Positions 8,677-15,387 of a DNA stretch of 17,665 nucleotides are shown here, piece after piece. The translations under genes and the position numbers were made by a program. Within the stretch, counting starts at the first letter, position 1; each line of letters opens with the position of its first letter. Below the pieces are notes generated by a model. The model searched no databases. It was not told where the DNA came from and saw only the letters and a list, made by a program, of their open reading frames with translations. The stretch is from Caulobacteraceae bacterium. GTDB lineage: Bacteria; Pseudomonadota; Alphaproteobacteria; Caulobacterales; Caulobacteraceae. The stretch lies in the NCBI GenBank assembly GCA_020852035.1, contig JADZBR010000046.1:1-17665 (forward strand), read 5' to 3'.

Positions 8677-10230
8677 CTACTTCGAGAGGTGCAGCTCCAT
8701 GATCGAGGCGGCGATCTGCTCGAACGCGGCGTTCATGTCGGCCGCCTTGGCGACCTCGAAGTAGTGGTCAGGGCCGGAGGCGCAGTTCTCCAGCACCGTG
8801 GAGCCCGAGCCCTTCACCTCCACCCGCATGGTGTAGAGCTCGACGCCCTTGGCTTTCATGTTCGCGCAGAGCTTGCCCAGCCGCTCGTCCATCGCCTTGG
8901 TGCGGTCGCTTCCCGAGCCGCCGGTGATCCCCAGCCGGCCGGTGGTGACATAGCCGGCGCTGGAATAGGTGGACTCGTTGGGATTGTCGGCTTCCGAGTT
9001 CACGTTGTCGCCGTCGCTCATCAGGATGACGATCTTGGAGAGGTTCTTCTCGCCGTAGGGCCGCCCGTCGCCGAACGGGGCGTTGGGCGAGAGCGTATGC
9101 CAACCCCACAGCAGGCCGAAGGCGATGTCGGTGTTGCCGGTCGCCACCATGTCCTGGATGGTCTTCTTGATCGGCTTGGTGTCGGCGCTGAGCCGGGTGA
9201 GCGGGGCCAGGGTGCAACCCTGGTTCGGGCCGCCGCCGCCCGACGGCGAGGTGTTGTATTTGGCGATGTTCTCCTGGCGCTGCGTCCAGCCGCCGCCGAC
9301 GCCGTCGTTGAGATAGCTGTTGTTGACGCGGTCCCCGTCGAGCCACTTGTCGCCGGGCGCCCCCGGCTCGTCCGGCGCGAAATAGGGCACATAGAGCGTG
9401 TCGGGCGTCATCTGGGTCGGCGGCGCCTCGGTGATGTCGTAGTCGACCCAGGTCCCGCCGATCTTCGCCGGCCGGCGCTCGACGCATCCGGCCCAGCTGA
9501 CGCCCATCTGCTTGAGCAGCTGGAAGCGGGTCTTGCTGTCGTCGCTGAAATGCTCGTGGTGGATGGAGGCCAGGCCCTTGGTGTCGATCCAGTCGGCGTT
9601 GCGGTAGGCGTCGGGATCGACGCGCACGGTCATGGAGAAGGGCACCAGGGAAATCTTCAGCGGGTCGGCCAGGCTGCTGTTCGCCGCACCCTTCTCCAGC
9701 GATTTGACCAGCTGGAGCGCGGCGTCGCGCAGCTTTCCGATCTTGTCGTTCTGGCCCATCGAGCCGGTGTTATCGAGCACCAGCGCGATCTCCAGCCGCG
9801 GCGCCGCGCCCTGCGCCACCGCCACGGTGGTGAAGTCGATCTTGTCGATGCCGAAGAAGCCGCCGAGGTAGGCCGGGCTGGCGCCCTTGGCGGTCAGAGT
9901 GGCGACACCCGTCTTGCTCACCGTCACCTCCCAGGTGGGGTTGAGCAGGGTGTCGGATCGGCTCGCCACCATCGAGGTCATGTAGGCGTCGGCCGCCGCC
10001 CTGGCCGCCGCCAGCCGTTCGGTCGCGGGCTTGGAGGCGTTGGAGTGGTAGGACTTGGCCGCCGCCAGCACGGCGGCGTCGGTGGTGTCCTGCAGGAGCG
10101 ATTTGGACGACGAGGCGCGCGTCAGGTCGATGGCCGCGGCCACCAGCATGCCGAGCACGAAGATCGCCAGCGCGAAGATCAGCACGACATTGCCGCGCCG
10201 GTCCCCTGCGAATGCGCGCAACCGCGACAT
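8677..10230 (-). CDS. TadG-like pilus-assembly protein with von Willebrand factor A domain
   Basis: A 517-residue protein. The N-terminus RRGNVVLIFALAIF (about residues 11-36) is the hydrophobic Tad/TadE-TadG prepilin-like segment, followed by helix to about residue 85. A von Willebrand factor A domain starts near residue 146 with a MIDAS metal site D153-N-T155-G-S157; a later VILMSDGDN strand supplies the second acidic loop. Between them lies a long, Gly/Pro-rich insertion with two Cys (within RLLKQMGVSWAGC and NQGC), common in alphaproteobacterial TadG proteins. It is expected to be anchored in the inner membrane with the vWA domain outside. TadG proteins belong to the tight-adherence (Flp) pilus apparatus, but no tadA-F or flp gene is seen nearby, so this is an orphan copy. 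Start ATG 10228-10230 places the hydrophobic segment correctly. Confidence 0.88.
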   Translation of the reverse strand: MSRLRAFAGDRRGNVVLIFALAIFVLGMLVAAAIDLTRASSSKSLLQDTTDAAVLAAAKSYHSNASKPATERLAAARAAADAYMTSMVASRSDTLLNPTWEVTVSKTGVATLTAKGASPAYLGGFFGIDKIDFTTVAVAQGAAPRLEIALVLDNTGSMGQNDKIGKLRDAALQLVKSLEKGAANSSLADPLKISLVPFSMTVRVDPDAYRNADWIDTKGLASIHHEHFSDDSKTRFQLLKQMGVSWAGCVERRPAKIGGTWVDYDITEAPPTQMTPDTLYVPYFAPDEPGAPGDKWLDGDRVNNSYLNDGVGGGWTQRQENIAKYNTSPSGGGGPNQGCTLAPLTRLSADTKPIKKTIQDMVATGNTDIAFGLLWGWHTLSPNAPFGDGRPYGEKNLSKIVILMSDGDNVNSEADNPNESTYSSAGYVTTGRLGITGGSGSDRTKAMDERLGKLCANMKAKGVELYTMRVEVKGSGSTVLENCASGPDHYFEVAKAADMNAAFEQIAASIMELHLSK

Positions 10231-10317
10231 GGCCGAAAGTCCCCCGAGTCCAGCCCAAAGGCTTAGCGCACAGCCATTGAGTTTCGGTTACGGTGAAGCT
10301 TGGCGGGCGGCGCGGGG
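10231..10317 (-). other. Intergenic gap between the FAH-family and TadG-like genes
   Basis: Eighty-seven bases upstream of the TadG-like gene. I see no EcfG-type element, no clear terminator hairpin and no convincing sigma70 pair. The separation suggests, but does not prove, that the TadG-like gene has its own promoter here. Confidence 0.3.
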
Positions 10318-10992
10318 TCAGACGACCTGGAACTCCAGCGCGCCGACGCCCTCCACCTCGCCGCGCACCCGGTCGCCGCGCACCAGGGCGGCGACGCCTT
10401 CCGGCGTGCCGGTGAAGATCAGGTCGCCGGCCGCCAGGGTCCAGAGCTTCGAGGCTTCGGCGATGATCTCCGGCACGTTCCAGATCATGTCGGCGACGCT
10501 CGCCGCCTGGCGCGCCTGGCCGTTCACGCTCAGGGCGATGCGGCCCTGCGGCGCCGCCTCGAGACGGCGGATGGCGGAGATCGGCGCGGAGCCGTCGAAC
10601 CCCTTGGCGGCGTCCCACGGCTGGCCCTTGGCCTTGGCCGCGTTCTGCAGGTCGCGGCGGGTGAGGTCGACGCCGACGGCGTAGCCGAACACCGCCCCCA
10701 GCGCCTCGGCCGGGGTCAGGTTCGCGCCGCCGCTTCCCAGCGCGACCACCAGTTCGATCTCGTGGTGCAGGTCGCCGGTCATGGACGGGTAGGCCGGATC
10801 CGCGCCGGGCGGCACGACCGCGTCGGCCGGCTTGGCGAAGAAGAAGGGCGGATCGCGGTCGTCGCCGCCCATCTCGCGCCGGTGGGCCGCATAGTTGCGG
10901 CCAACGCAGAGGATGCGGCGCACGGGAAAGCGCCCGCCGCCCTCGACGGGCACGGTCGGGATCGGCGGGGCGGGCAGGACCAGATCGCTCAT
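10318..10992 (-). CDS. Fumarylacetoacetate hydrolase family protein (acylpyruvase / fumarylpyruvate hydrolase type)
   Basis: A 224-residue single-domain FAH-fold enzyme. The N-terminal CVGRNYAAHRREM holds the catalytic His-Glu pair (H37, E40) seen in FAHD1-type acylpyruvases. The metal site is formed by E78 and E80 in LHHEIEL and D109 in GYAVGVDLTRRD, and the C-terminal TGTPEGVAAL is the family signature. The protein should be a cytoplasmic, Mg/Mn-dependent C-C bond hydrolase acting on an acylpyruvate such as fumarylpyruvate, or an oxaloacetate decarboxylase. No aromatic-degradation genes are nearby to fix the substrate. ATG 10990-10992 is the start. The gene follows the histidine kinase gene on the same strand with a 47-base gap holding hairpins, so cotranscription is uncertain. 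Confidence 0.92.
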   Translation of the reverse strand: MSDLVLPAPPIPTVPVEGGGRFPVRRILCVGRNYAAHRREMGGDDRDPPFFFAKPADAVVPPGADPAYPSMTGDLHHEIELVVALGSGGANLTPAEALGAVFGYAVGVDLTRRDLQNAAKAKGQPWDAAKGFDGSAPISAIRRLEAAPQGRIALSVNGQARQAASVADMIWNVPEIIAEASKLWTLAAGDLIFTGTPEGVAALVRGDRVRGEVEGVGALEFQVV

Positions 10993-11004
10993 GGGATCGG
11001 CCTA

Positions 11005-11037
11005 GAGCCTTTTTGGCTCGGATGGAATCGTCCGAGC
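11005..11037. repeat. Two overlapping hairpins after the histidine kinase gene
   Basis: GCTCGGA (11016-11022) pairs with TCCGAGC (11031-11037) around an 8-base loop. On the left GAGCC-TTTTT-GGCTC (11005-11019) forms a second hairpin that shares GGCTC with the first, so the two stems exclude each other. The unit sits directly after the kinase stop codon on the minus strand. Its layout looks like a dispersed palindromic element or an atypical transcription stop; read from the minus strand it has an A-run, not a T-run, so it is not a standard intrinsic terminator. Confidence 0.5.
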
Positions 11038-11039
11038 GT

Positions 11040-12467
11040 TCAGCGGCCGGCCAGCTGCGCCACCGCGGCCACCACCGCCCCGACGTCGTAGGGTTTGCGG
11101 ATCACCGGCGCGCCGACCCCGCCGGGCGCGCCGCCGGCCTCGCCGTAGCCGGTGGCGAACAGGAAGGGCACGCCGCGCGCGCGCAGGCGTTCGGCCGCCG
11201 GGGTCACCATGTGGCCGTTGAGGTTGGCGTCCAGCACCGCCGCGTCCAGCGGCTGCTCCACCAGTTGCAGGGCCTCGGCCAGTTCGTAGGCCGGCCCCAC
11301 CGTCTCGGCGCCGGCGTCGGCGAGCGCCGATTCCAGCTCCATGGCCAAGAGCGCCGCGTCCTCGACGATCAGCACCCGCAGCCCCAAAAGGTTCGAGTCG
11401 CCCTTGGCGGGCGCGTCGCCGAGCTCGCCGCGGGTGACGCGCTCGACCGCTGGAGCCGGGGCCTCGGGCGTAGGCGCCAGCGCCTCCGCCCCGGCGGTGA
11501 TCCGCGCGCGCAGGCCCTCCGGGCGCCAATCGAGCGTCACCTCGCCGTTCAGCTGTCGCCCGGTCACCTGGCCCAGCATCGTCAGCCCGAAGCCGTCGCG
11601 GCCCGGCGCGGTCACCGGCGGGCCGCCGGTCTCGGTCCAGATCAGCTCGACCCCGCCGCCCGGCAGGGTGCGCCAGCGCAGGTCGACACGCCCGGTCGGC
11701 GTCGAAAGCGCGCCGAACTTCAGCGCGTTGGCCGCCAGTTCGTGCAACGCCAGCGAGAGCGCGTTCACCGCCCGGGGCGAAAGCACCAGTTCGGGGCCGG
11801 TCCAGCGCGCCTGGTGCTGGGCCAGCCCGCCGAGTTCGGCGGCCGCCAGGTCGGCGACGGCCGCGCCGCGCCAGCGCGCCGCCGTCAGCAGTTCGTTGGC
11901 CGAGGCCATCGCCTTGAGCCGACCGGAGAAGGCGTCGACGAAGGCCGAGAGCGAGGTGGTGCCGCGCGCCGTCCGGTTGGCCATCGACTGCACGGCGGCC
12001 AGGACGTTCTTCACCCGATGGTCCAGCTCGCCCATCAGGGCTTCGCGCCGAGCCTCTTCCTCCTTGACCTCGGTGATGTCTTGCAACACCCCGATCAGCC
12101 GTTCCGCCTGGCCGCCGCGCCCGCGCACGACCAGGCCCGAGGCGCGCATCCAGACCTCGCGCCCGTCGTCCGGCCGCAGGCGGCGATATTCGACCTGGTA
12201 GGCGCCCCTGGCCTCCACCTGCTCGCGCACCTCGCCGCGCACCCGGTCGCGGTCGTCGGGGTGAATCGAGCGGTAGGGGTATTCCCCGCCCTCCGCCGCC
12301 GAGGGGCCGGGCGGCAGGCCGGTGAGCGCGGCCATGCGCGGGCTGACGATGAAGATGTCGCGCGCGATGTCCCACTCGAACTCGGCCAGGCCCGAGGCCT
12401 GCAGGGCCAGGTCGAGGCGCTCGCGCTCCAGTCTGGCGGGGGATCCGGGCAGCCCGTCATCCATCAT
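11040..12467 (-). CDS. PAS-HWE histidine kinase with C-terminal receiver domain
   Basis: A 475-residue cytoplasmic hybrid kinase with no membrane segment. A PAS_3-type sensor domain spans about residues 20-135 (IHPDDRDRV, IGVLQDITE); it lacks the LOV flavin cysteine motif. The HWE dimerisation region follows with the phosphoacceptor H150 in ELDHRVKN. The HWE ATPase domain has the N-box HELAANALKFGAL (242-254) and the defining W277-T-E279 in LIWTETGGPPV. A Pro/Ala-rich linker (330-345) leads to a receiver domain (364-475) with D370, phosphoacceptor D413 in VLDANLNG, the FATGYG segment at 438-443 and K458. HRVKN fits the HRxxN motif reported for kinases that act on PhyR. The gene is divergent from an EcfG-driven operon about 4.8 kb from phyR, so a stress-input role is possible but inferred. 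ATG at 12467 or 12464 can serve as start. Confidence 0.9.
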   Translation of the reverse strand: MMDDGLPGSPARLERERLDLALQASGLAEFEWDIARDIFIVSPRMAALTGLPPGPSAAEGGEYPYRSIHPDDRDRVRGEVREQVEARGAYQVEYRRLRPDDGREVWMRASGLVVRGRGGQAERLIGVLQDITEVKEEEARREALMGELDHRVKNVLAAVQSMANRTARGTTSLSAFVDAFSGRLKAMASANELLTAARWRGAAVADLAAAELGGLAQHQARWTGPELVLSPRAVNALSLALHELAANALKFGALSTPTGRVDLRWRTLPGGGVELIWTETGGPPVTAPGRDGFGLTMLGQVTGRQLNGEVTLDWRPEGLRARITAGAEALAPTPEAPAPAVERVTRGELGDAPAKGDSNLLGLRVLIVEDAALLAMELESALADAGAETVGPAYELAEALQLVEQPLDAAVLDANLNGHMVTPAAERLRARGVPFLFATGYGEAGGAPGGVGAPVIRKPYDVGAVVAAVAQLAGR

Positions 12468-12535
12468 TCCGCGACAATATACCGCATGCGCCTTGAGGGC
12501 GACCTTCCGCGCGCGCCGTGCCGCATCACAAGATC

Positions 12536-12561
12536 GGAACCGGCTTGACCTAGCGGACGTT
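12536..12561 (+). promoter_or_regulatory. EcfG (general stress sigma factor) promoter 1
   Basis: GGAAC at 12536-12540 and CGTT at 12558-12561 are separated by 17 bases. This is an exact match to the alphaproteobacterial EcfG/SigT consensus. It lies 65 bases before the ATG of the DUF883 gene and points toward it. Confidence 0.85.
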
Positions 12562-12626
12562 GCAGCTAAGCCGTCAGGCGGACGGCGACCTTTCCGTTTC
12601 CAGCGCCAGACCCAGCGAGGACGAAC

Positions 12627-12947
12627 ATGCCCGCCAACGCCATCGACCAGGCCACCGACAAGGCCAAGGCCGCTGCCGACGACGCGGCCGACGCCGCCGC
12701 GTCCCTGGCCGGCGCCGCCGAGCGCCGCTTCTCGGAGGCCGCCCGCCGCTTCGAGCGCGCGGTGCAGGATTCCATCGAAACCATCCGCGCCCAGTCGCGC
12801 ACCTACGCCGACACCGCCGGCGAACAGATCGACGAGGCCCAGCGCTATGTGGTCGAGCGGGTGCGCGAGCGGCCGCTGGTCTCCACCGCCGCGGCCCTCG
12901 GCCTCGGCGTGCTGATCGGCCTGGCGCTCTCCGGCGGACGCCGTTGA
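12627..12947 (+). CDS. DUF883 (YqjD/ElaB-like) tail-anchored membrane protein
   Basis: A 106-residue protein. The first 80 residues are an Ala-rich, charged, amphipathic helix (DKAKAAADDAADAAASL). It ends in the family signature: an ERP turn followed by one membrane span (about 84-102, LVSTAAALGLGVLIGLAL) and a GGRR tail. E. coli relatives YqjD and ElaB are inner-membrane proteins made in stationary phase that bind ribosomes; that role is not proven here. The ATG at 12627 has a GAGGA ribosome site about 7 bases upstream. First gene of a three-gene operon driven by the EcfG promoter at 12536-12561. Its stop overlaps the start of the next gene (TTGA). Confidence 0.88.
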   Translation: MPANAIDQATDKAKAAADDAADAAASLAGAAERRFSEAARRFERAVQDSIETIRAQSRTYADTAGEQIDEAQRYVVERVRERPLVSTAAALGLGVLIGLALSGGRR

Positions 12948-13342
12948 TCTTCAAGACCGCGCTGCGCGCCCTGAGCGCCGCTACGCTCCTCGCCACCGCC
13001 CTGGCGATCGTGCTGATCGCCGGCGCGATCGCGCTCGGCGGGCTGCTCTGCCAATATGTCGGGCTGCCGGCCGCCGCCGCCCTGGTGGCGCTCACCGCCG
13101 CGCTGGTGGCCGCGATCGCCGGCCTGCTGCTCAAACCCAGGTCGACGGCGCGCAAGCTCGCCGACCAGCCCAATCAGGACGATCTGCTCAGCCGCGCGAT
13201 GGACCTGGCGCGCAAGCGGCCGGTGCTCGCCGCCACCGCCACCCTGGCCGTCGGCGTCTTCGCCATACGCAACCCCAAGCTTGTCGGGGCGTTGGTCAGT
13301 GCGTTGATCGCAAAGGAAGCCGTGACGCCGGCCAAGCGCTGA
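12944..13342 (+). CDS. Small membrane protein, YqjE / holin-superfamily-III-like
   Basis: A 132-residue protein with two clear membrane spans (about residues 12-36 and 42-64) joined by a short turn, a charged linker (67-92, KPRSTARKLADQ), and a third hydrophobic stretch near 94-108. The layout and its position after a DUF883 gene resemble the E. coli yqjD-yqjE pair, whose second member is in the phage-holin superfamily III; similarity at sequence level is weak by eye. No ATG or GTG is available near the expected N-terminus. TTG 12944 overlaps the upstream TGA as TTGA, with GGCGGA about 6 bases before it, which supports translational coupling. Second gene of the EcfG-driven operon; DUF1328 follows 30 bases later. 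Envelope stress role is inferred from the company it keeps. Confidence 0.7.
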   Translation: MIFKTALRALSAATLLATALAIVLIAGAIALGGLLCQYVGLPAAAALVALTAALVAAIAGLLLKPRSTARKLADQPNQDDLLSRAMDLARKRPVLAATATLAVGVFAIRNPKLVGALVSALIAKEAVTPAKR

Positions 13343-13372
13343 GCGGCCCGCCTTCCAGGAAGGGAGTCGCCG

Positions 13373-13543
13373 ATGCTCAGATGGGCTCTGATTTTCCTGG
13401 TGGTCGCCCTCATCGCCGGCCTGCTGGGCTTCACGTCCATCGCCGGCGGCGCAATGGTGATCGCCAAGTGGCTGTTCTACATCTTCGTGATCCTGTTCGT
13501 GGTCTCGCTGATCATGCACCTGATCCGCGGACGCGCGCCCTGA
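13373..13543 (+). CDS. DUF1328 (YtjA-family) small membrane protein, copy 1
   Basis: A 56-residue protein made almost wholly of two membrane spans: MLRWALIFLVVALIAGLLGF, then an IAGGAMVIAKWLF turn and a second span ending in LIRGRAP. This is the DUF1328/YtjA pattern (start with ML.WA, LG.F..IAG, IAK.LF, terminal RG). Function in the family is unknown. The ATG at 13373 has a strong AGGAAGGGAG ribosome site. It is the third gene of the EcfG-driven DUF883 operon and is followed by an intrinsic terminator. A second member of the same family lies at 17067-17240 on the other strand. Confidence 0.9.
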   Translation: MLRWALIFLVVALIAGLLGFTSIAGGAMVIAKWLFYIFVILFVVSLIMHLIRGRAP

Positions 13544-13568
13544 ACGCCGAACCTCGCAAGCATTGAGA

Positions 13569-13593
13569 CGCCCGGCCCCGGCCGGGCGTTTTT
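13569..13593 (+). terminator. Intrinsic terminator between convergent units
   Basis: CGCCCGGC (13569-13576) and GCCGGGCG (13581-13588) form a perfect 8-bp stem with a 4-base loop, followed by TTTTT (13589-13593). It ends the DUF883-DUF1328 operon. It sits just past the stop of the convergent metallophosphoesterase gene, so the hairpin may also slow readthrough from that side, although no T-run exists on the minus strand. Confidence 0.92.
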
Positions 13594-13597
13594 GCGT

Positions 13598-14374
13598 TCA
13601 GGCGCCCCGCCGGTCGAGCGCCCAGGTGCGCCACGGCTCGTAGCGCCCGCCCGTCCATCCCTGCGCGGTGACGCGAACCTGGTCGTCGGCGACGTCGATG
13701 ACGTTGAAGCTCGGCGGCGCCCCCCGCTCGCGCACCGACAGCGTCCCGGCGCCCACGGCGTGGGTGCGCCCGTCCGCATAGGGATAGCTCCAGGCGAACG
13801 GCGCGTGGATGTGCCCGGACAACACCAGGTCGACCCCGCCCTCGGCGAAGCGCCGCGCGGCCCGCTCGCCGCCCCAGACGCGGGCGGTCATCGGCCCGCC
13901 GATCATCTCGATCAGCGGATGGTGGCAGCCCACCACGCGAAGCCCGGCGGGTTCGGCCAGGGTCGCGAGCGCCGAGCACGCCTGGCCCCGCGAGATCTGG
14001 CCCTTGGACCAGTTGAGGCGCGGCTGCGCCCCGCGCGCGGTGTTGACCCCGCAGACCGCCAGCCGCTCGCCCCGGAAGCACTGGCTGGAGGCCGGGCCGA
14101 TCAGCCGCTCGAAGCGCGCGAAGGGGGTGAACACCCGCGCCGCCCACTGCAGATAGGGCGCGTCGTGGTTGCCCGGCGTGACCAGCAGCGGCCGGCGGAT
14201 GGCGTCCAGCCAGGCCCGGGCGGCCTGGAACTCCTCCACCTCGGCCCAGCGGGTGAGGTCGCCGCTGACGATCACCAGGTCGCACGGCGTCTCGTCGATG
14301 AAGGCCGCCGCGCCCGCCACCGCCTCGCGGTTCTCGCCGCCGAAGTGGATGTCGGAGAGGTGGATCAGCTTCAC
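13598..14374 (-). CDS. Calcineurin-like metallophosphoesterase
   Basis: A 258-residue protein with the whole set of metallophosphoesterase motifs: D8-x-H10 in HLSDIHFG, GD at 38-39 in IVSGDLT, GNHD at 68-71, the later CHHPL histidine and GHIHAPF near the C-terminus. It is a soluble, dimetal phosphohydrolase of the Icc/CpdA-like group; the substrate is not evident (cyclic nucleotides, phospholipids or nucleotide sugars all occur in this family). The GTG start overlaps the TGA of the lipid-kinase gene by four bases (GTGA), so it is translationally coupled as the second gene of an EcfG-driven operon. Pairing a phosphatase with a lipid kinase suggests opposing or sequential steps in phospholipid turnover, which is inference. 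Confidence 0.93.
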   Translation of the reverse strand: MKLIHLSDIHFGGENREAVAGAAAFIDETPCDLVIVSGDLTRWAEVEEFQAARAWLDAIRRPLLVTPGNHDAPYLQWAARVFTPFARFERLIGPASSQCFRGERLAVCGVNTARGAQPRLNWSKGQISRGQACSALATLAEPAGLRVVGCHHPLIEMIGGPMTARVWGGERAARRFAEGGVDLVLSGHIHAPFAWSYPYADGRTHAVGAGTLSVRERGAPPSFNVIDVADDQVRVTAQGWTGGRYEPWRTWALDRRGA

Positions 14375-15246
14375 GAGAACCCCGCCGGCGCCAGCACCCG
14401 CAGCATATCCGCCCGGAAGGTCACCTCGACCCGCGACCCGAGCTCGACCGTCTCGCCGTCGAGGATGGTGGGGATCGGCCGGCCGGCCTCGCAGACCGCG
14501 CGGTCCAGGGCCACCGCCTCCACCGCAGGGTCGTTGCGCCAGTCGCCGGCCAGGGCGTGCAGGCCGAGCCGGAAGGCTTCGGCCGCGCCGGTGGTCTGGA
14601 AGACCGCCGCCTCCATGCGCGGGGCGGCCGGGTCCAGCGCCTTGGAGATCAGCGGGCAGAGGAAGGTCGCCGCCTCGGCCTTGCGGCGGGGCCCCGAGTC
14701 CAGCTGCACCCGCAGGCGCGAGGAGAAGGCGCGGCTCCAGGCGCGCCGGGCGCGGTCCAGGGCAAGGCCCAGCTTGCCCTCCCGGGCCGCCTCCCGCGCC
14801 GGCGCCCAGAGGGCGGGCGCGCCGAGGATCGCCGCCACCAGGAAGATCCGCCCGGACGCCTGGCCGCCGCCGAGCGGCCGCTCCTCTCCGGCCTGGAGGA
14901 TGTCGGCCAGGGCGTCCTGCCAGGGCCGGCGGCCGTAGATGGCGTAGGGCAGCATGTTCATGGTGCCGCCCGGCAGCGGGGCCAGCATCGGCCCGCCCTG
15001 GGCGCAGAGCTCGGCCGCCGCCCGGGCGGTGCCGTCGCCGGCGATGACCACCAGAAGGTCGGGCTTGCGGGCGATCGCCTCGCGCAGGCAGCGGGTCAGG
15101 CTGTCGCCCGGCGGCGCGCAGATGGCCGCCGAGAGCCCGAGACGCCCGAAGATCGCCTGCGACTCCGCCTCGACGTCCGGCCCGACGCTCCCGGAAGCGG
15201 GATTGGCCACCACTTCGATGTGCTGCAGACGTGGACGCGCGGCCAT
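14371..15246 (-). CDS. Diacylglycerol-kinase-family lipid kinase
   Basis: A 291-residue protein of the DagK/YegS/sphingosine-kinase fold. The catalytic N-domain shows VVANPASGS (N15-P-A-S-G19), IAGDGT (69-73; the usual GGDGT with its first Gly replaced by Ala, and without the following Asn-Glu) and LPGGTMNML (92-98; the usual GTxND with Met for Asp). The C-terminal beta domain ends in ILDGE (261-265). It would phosphorylate diacylglycerol or a related lipid at the membrane. I chose ATG 15246 because GGGGGG lies about 5 bases upstream; an ATG at 15276 would add ten residues and has a poor ribosome site. It is the first gene after the minus-strand EcfG promoter at 15292-15316 and overlaps the metallophosphoesterase start. 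Family is fairly secure; substrate is not. Confidence 0.88.
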   Translation of the reverse strand: MAARPRLQHIEVVANPASGSVGPDVEAESQAIFGRLGLSAAICAPPGDSLTRCLREAIARKPDLLVVIAGDGTARAAAELCAQGGPMLAPLPGGTMNMLPYAIYGRRPWQDALADILQAGEERPLGGGQASGRIFLVAAILGAPALWAPAREAAREGKLGLALDRARRAWSRAFSSRLRVQLDSGPRRKAEAATFLCPLISKALDPAAPRMEAAVFQTTGAAEAFRLGLHALAGDWRNDPAVEAVALDRAVCEAGRPIPTILDGETVELGSRVEVTFRADMLRVLAPAGFS

Positions 15247-15291
15247 GAGACCCCCCGGGGCTGAAGCGCCGCGCATGCGGCGTCAGCGGCT

Positions 15292-15316
15292 AACGACAGG
15301 CGAAGCTTTGCGTTCC
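15292..15316 (-). promoter_or_regulatory. EcfG promoter 2, toward the lipid-kinase operon
   Basis: On the minus strand GGAAC (15316-15312) and CGTT (15295-15292) are 16 bases apart, an exact consensus match. It is 45 bases before the chosen start of the lipid-kinase gene. It stands back to back with promoter 3, with only 6 bases between the two GGAAC boxes. Confidence 0.82.
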
Positions 15317-15322
15317 CGCCTC

Positions 15323-15347
15323 GGAACCGTCCAGATCACGTGGCGTT
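15323..15347 (+). promoter_or_regulatory. EcfG promoter 3, toward the glycine-zipper lipoprotein
   Basis: GGAAC at 15323-15327 and CGTT at 15344-15347 with a 16-base spacer, an exact consensus match. The ATG of the lipoprotein gene is 40 bases downstream. Confidence 0.85.
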
Positions 15348-15387
15348 GTGGGCCGGGGACAAGGTTTCTCATGAAGGAGCGCCAACA

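Noticed and set aside
8419..10266. A 615-codon plus-strand frame opposite the TadG-like gene
   Set aside because: The minus strand encodes a protein with a Tad segment and MIDAS site; the plus frame is compositionally a shadow.
11013..12548. A 511-codon plus-strand frame opposite the histidine kinase
   Set aside because: The kinase motifs on the minus strand are complete; the opposite frame has none.
12545..12550. TTGACC as a sigma70 -35 box within EcfG promoter 1
   Set aside because: No acceptable -10 hexamer follows at 16-18 bases, and the EcfG match is exact.
15340..15387. An upstream GTG start that would lengthen the glycine-zipper lipoprotein by 16 residues
   Set aside because: It overlaps the -10 element of EcfG promoter 3 and would bury the signal peptide; ATG 15388 has a strong AAGGAG site.
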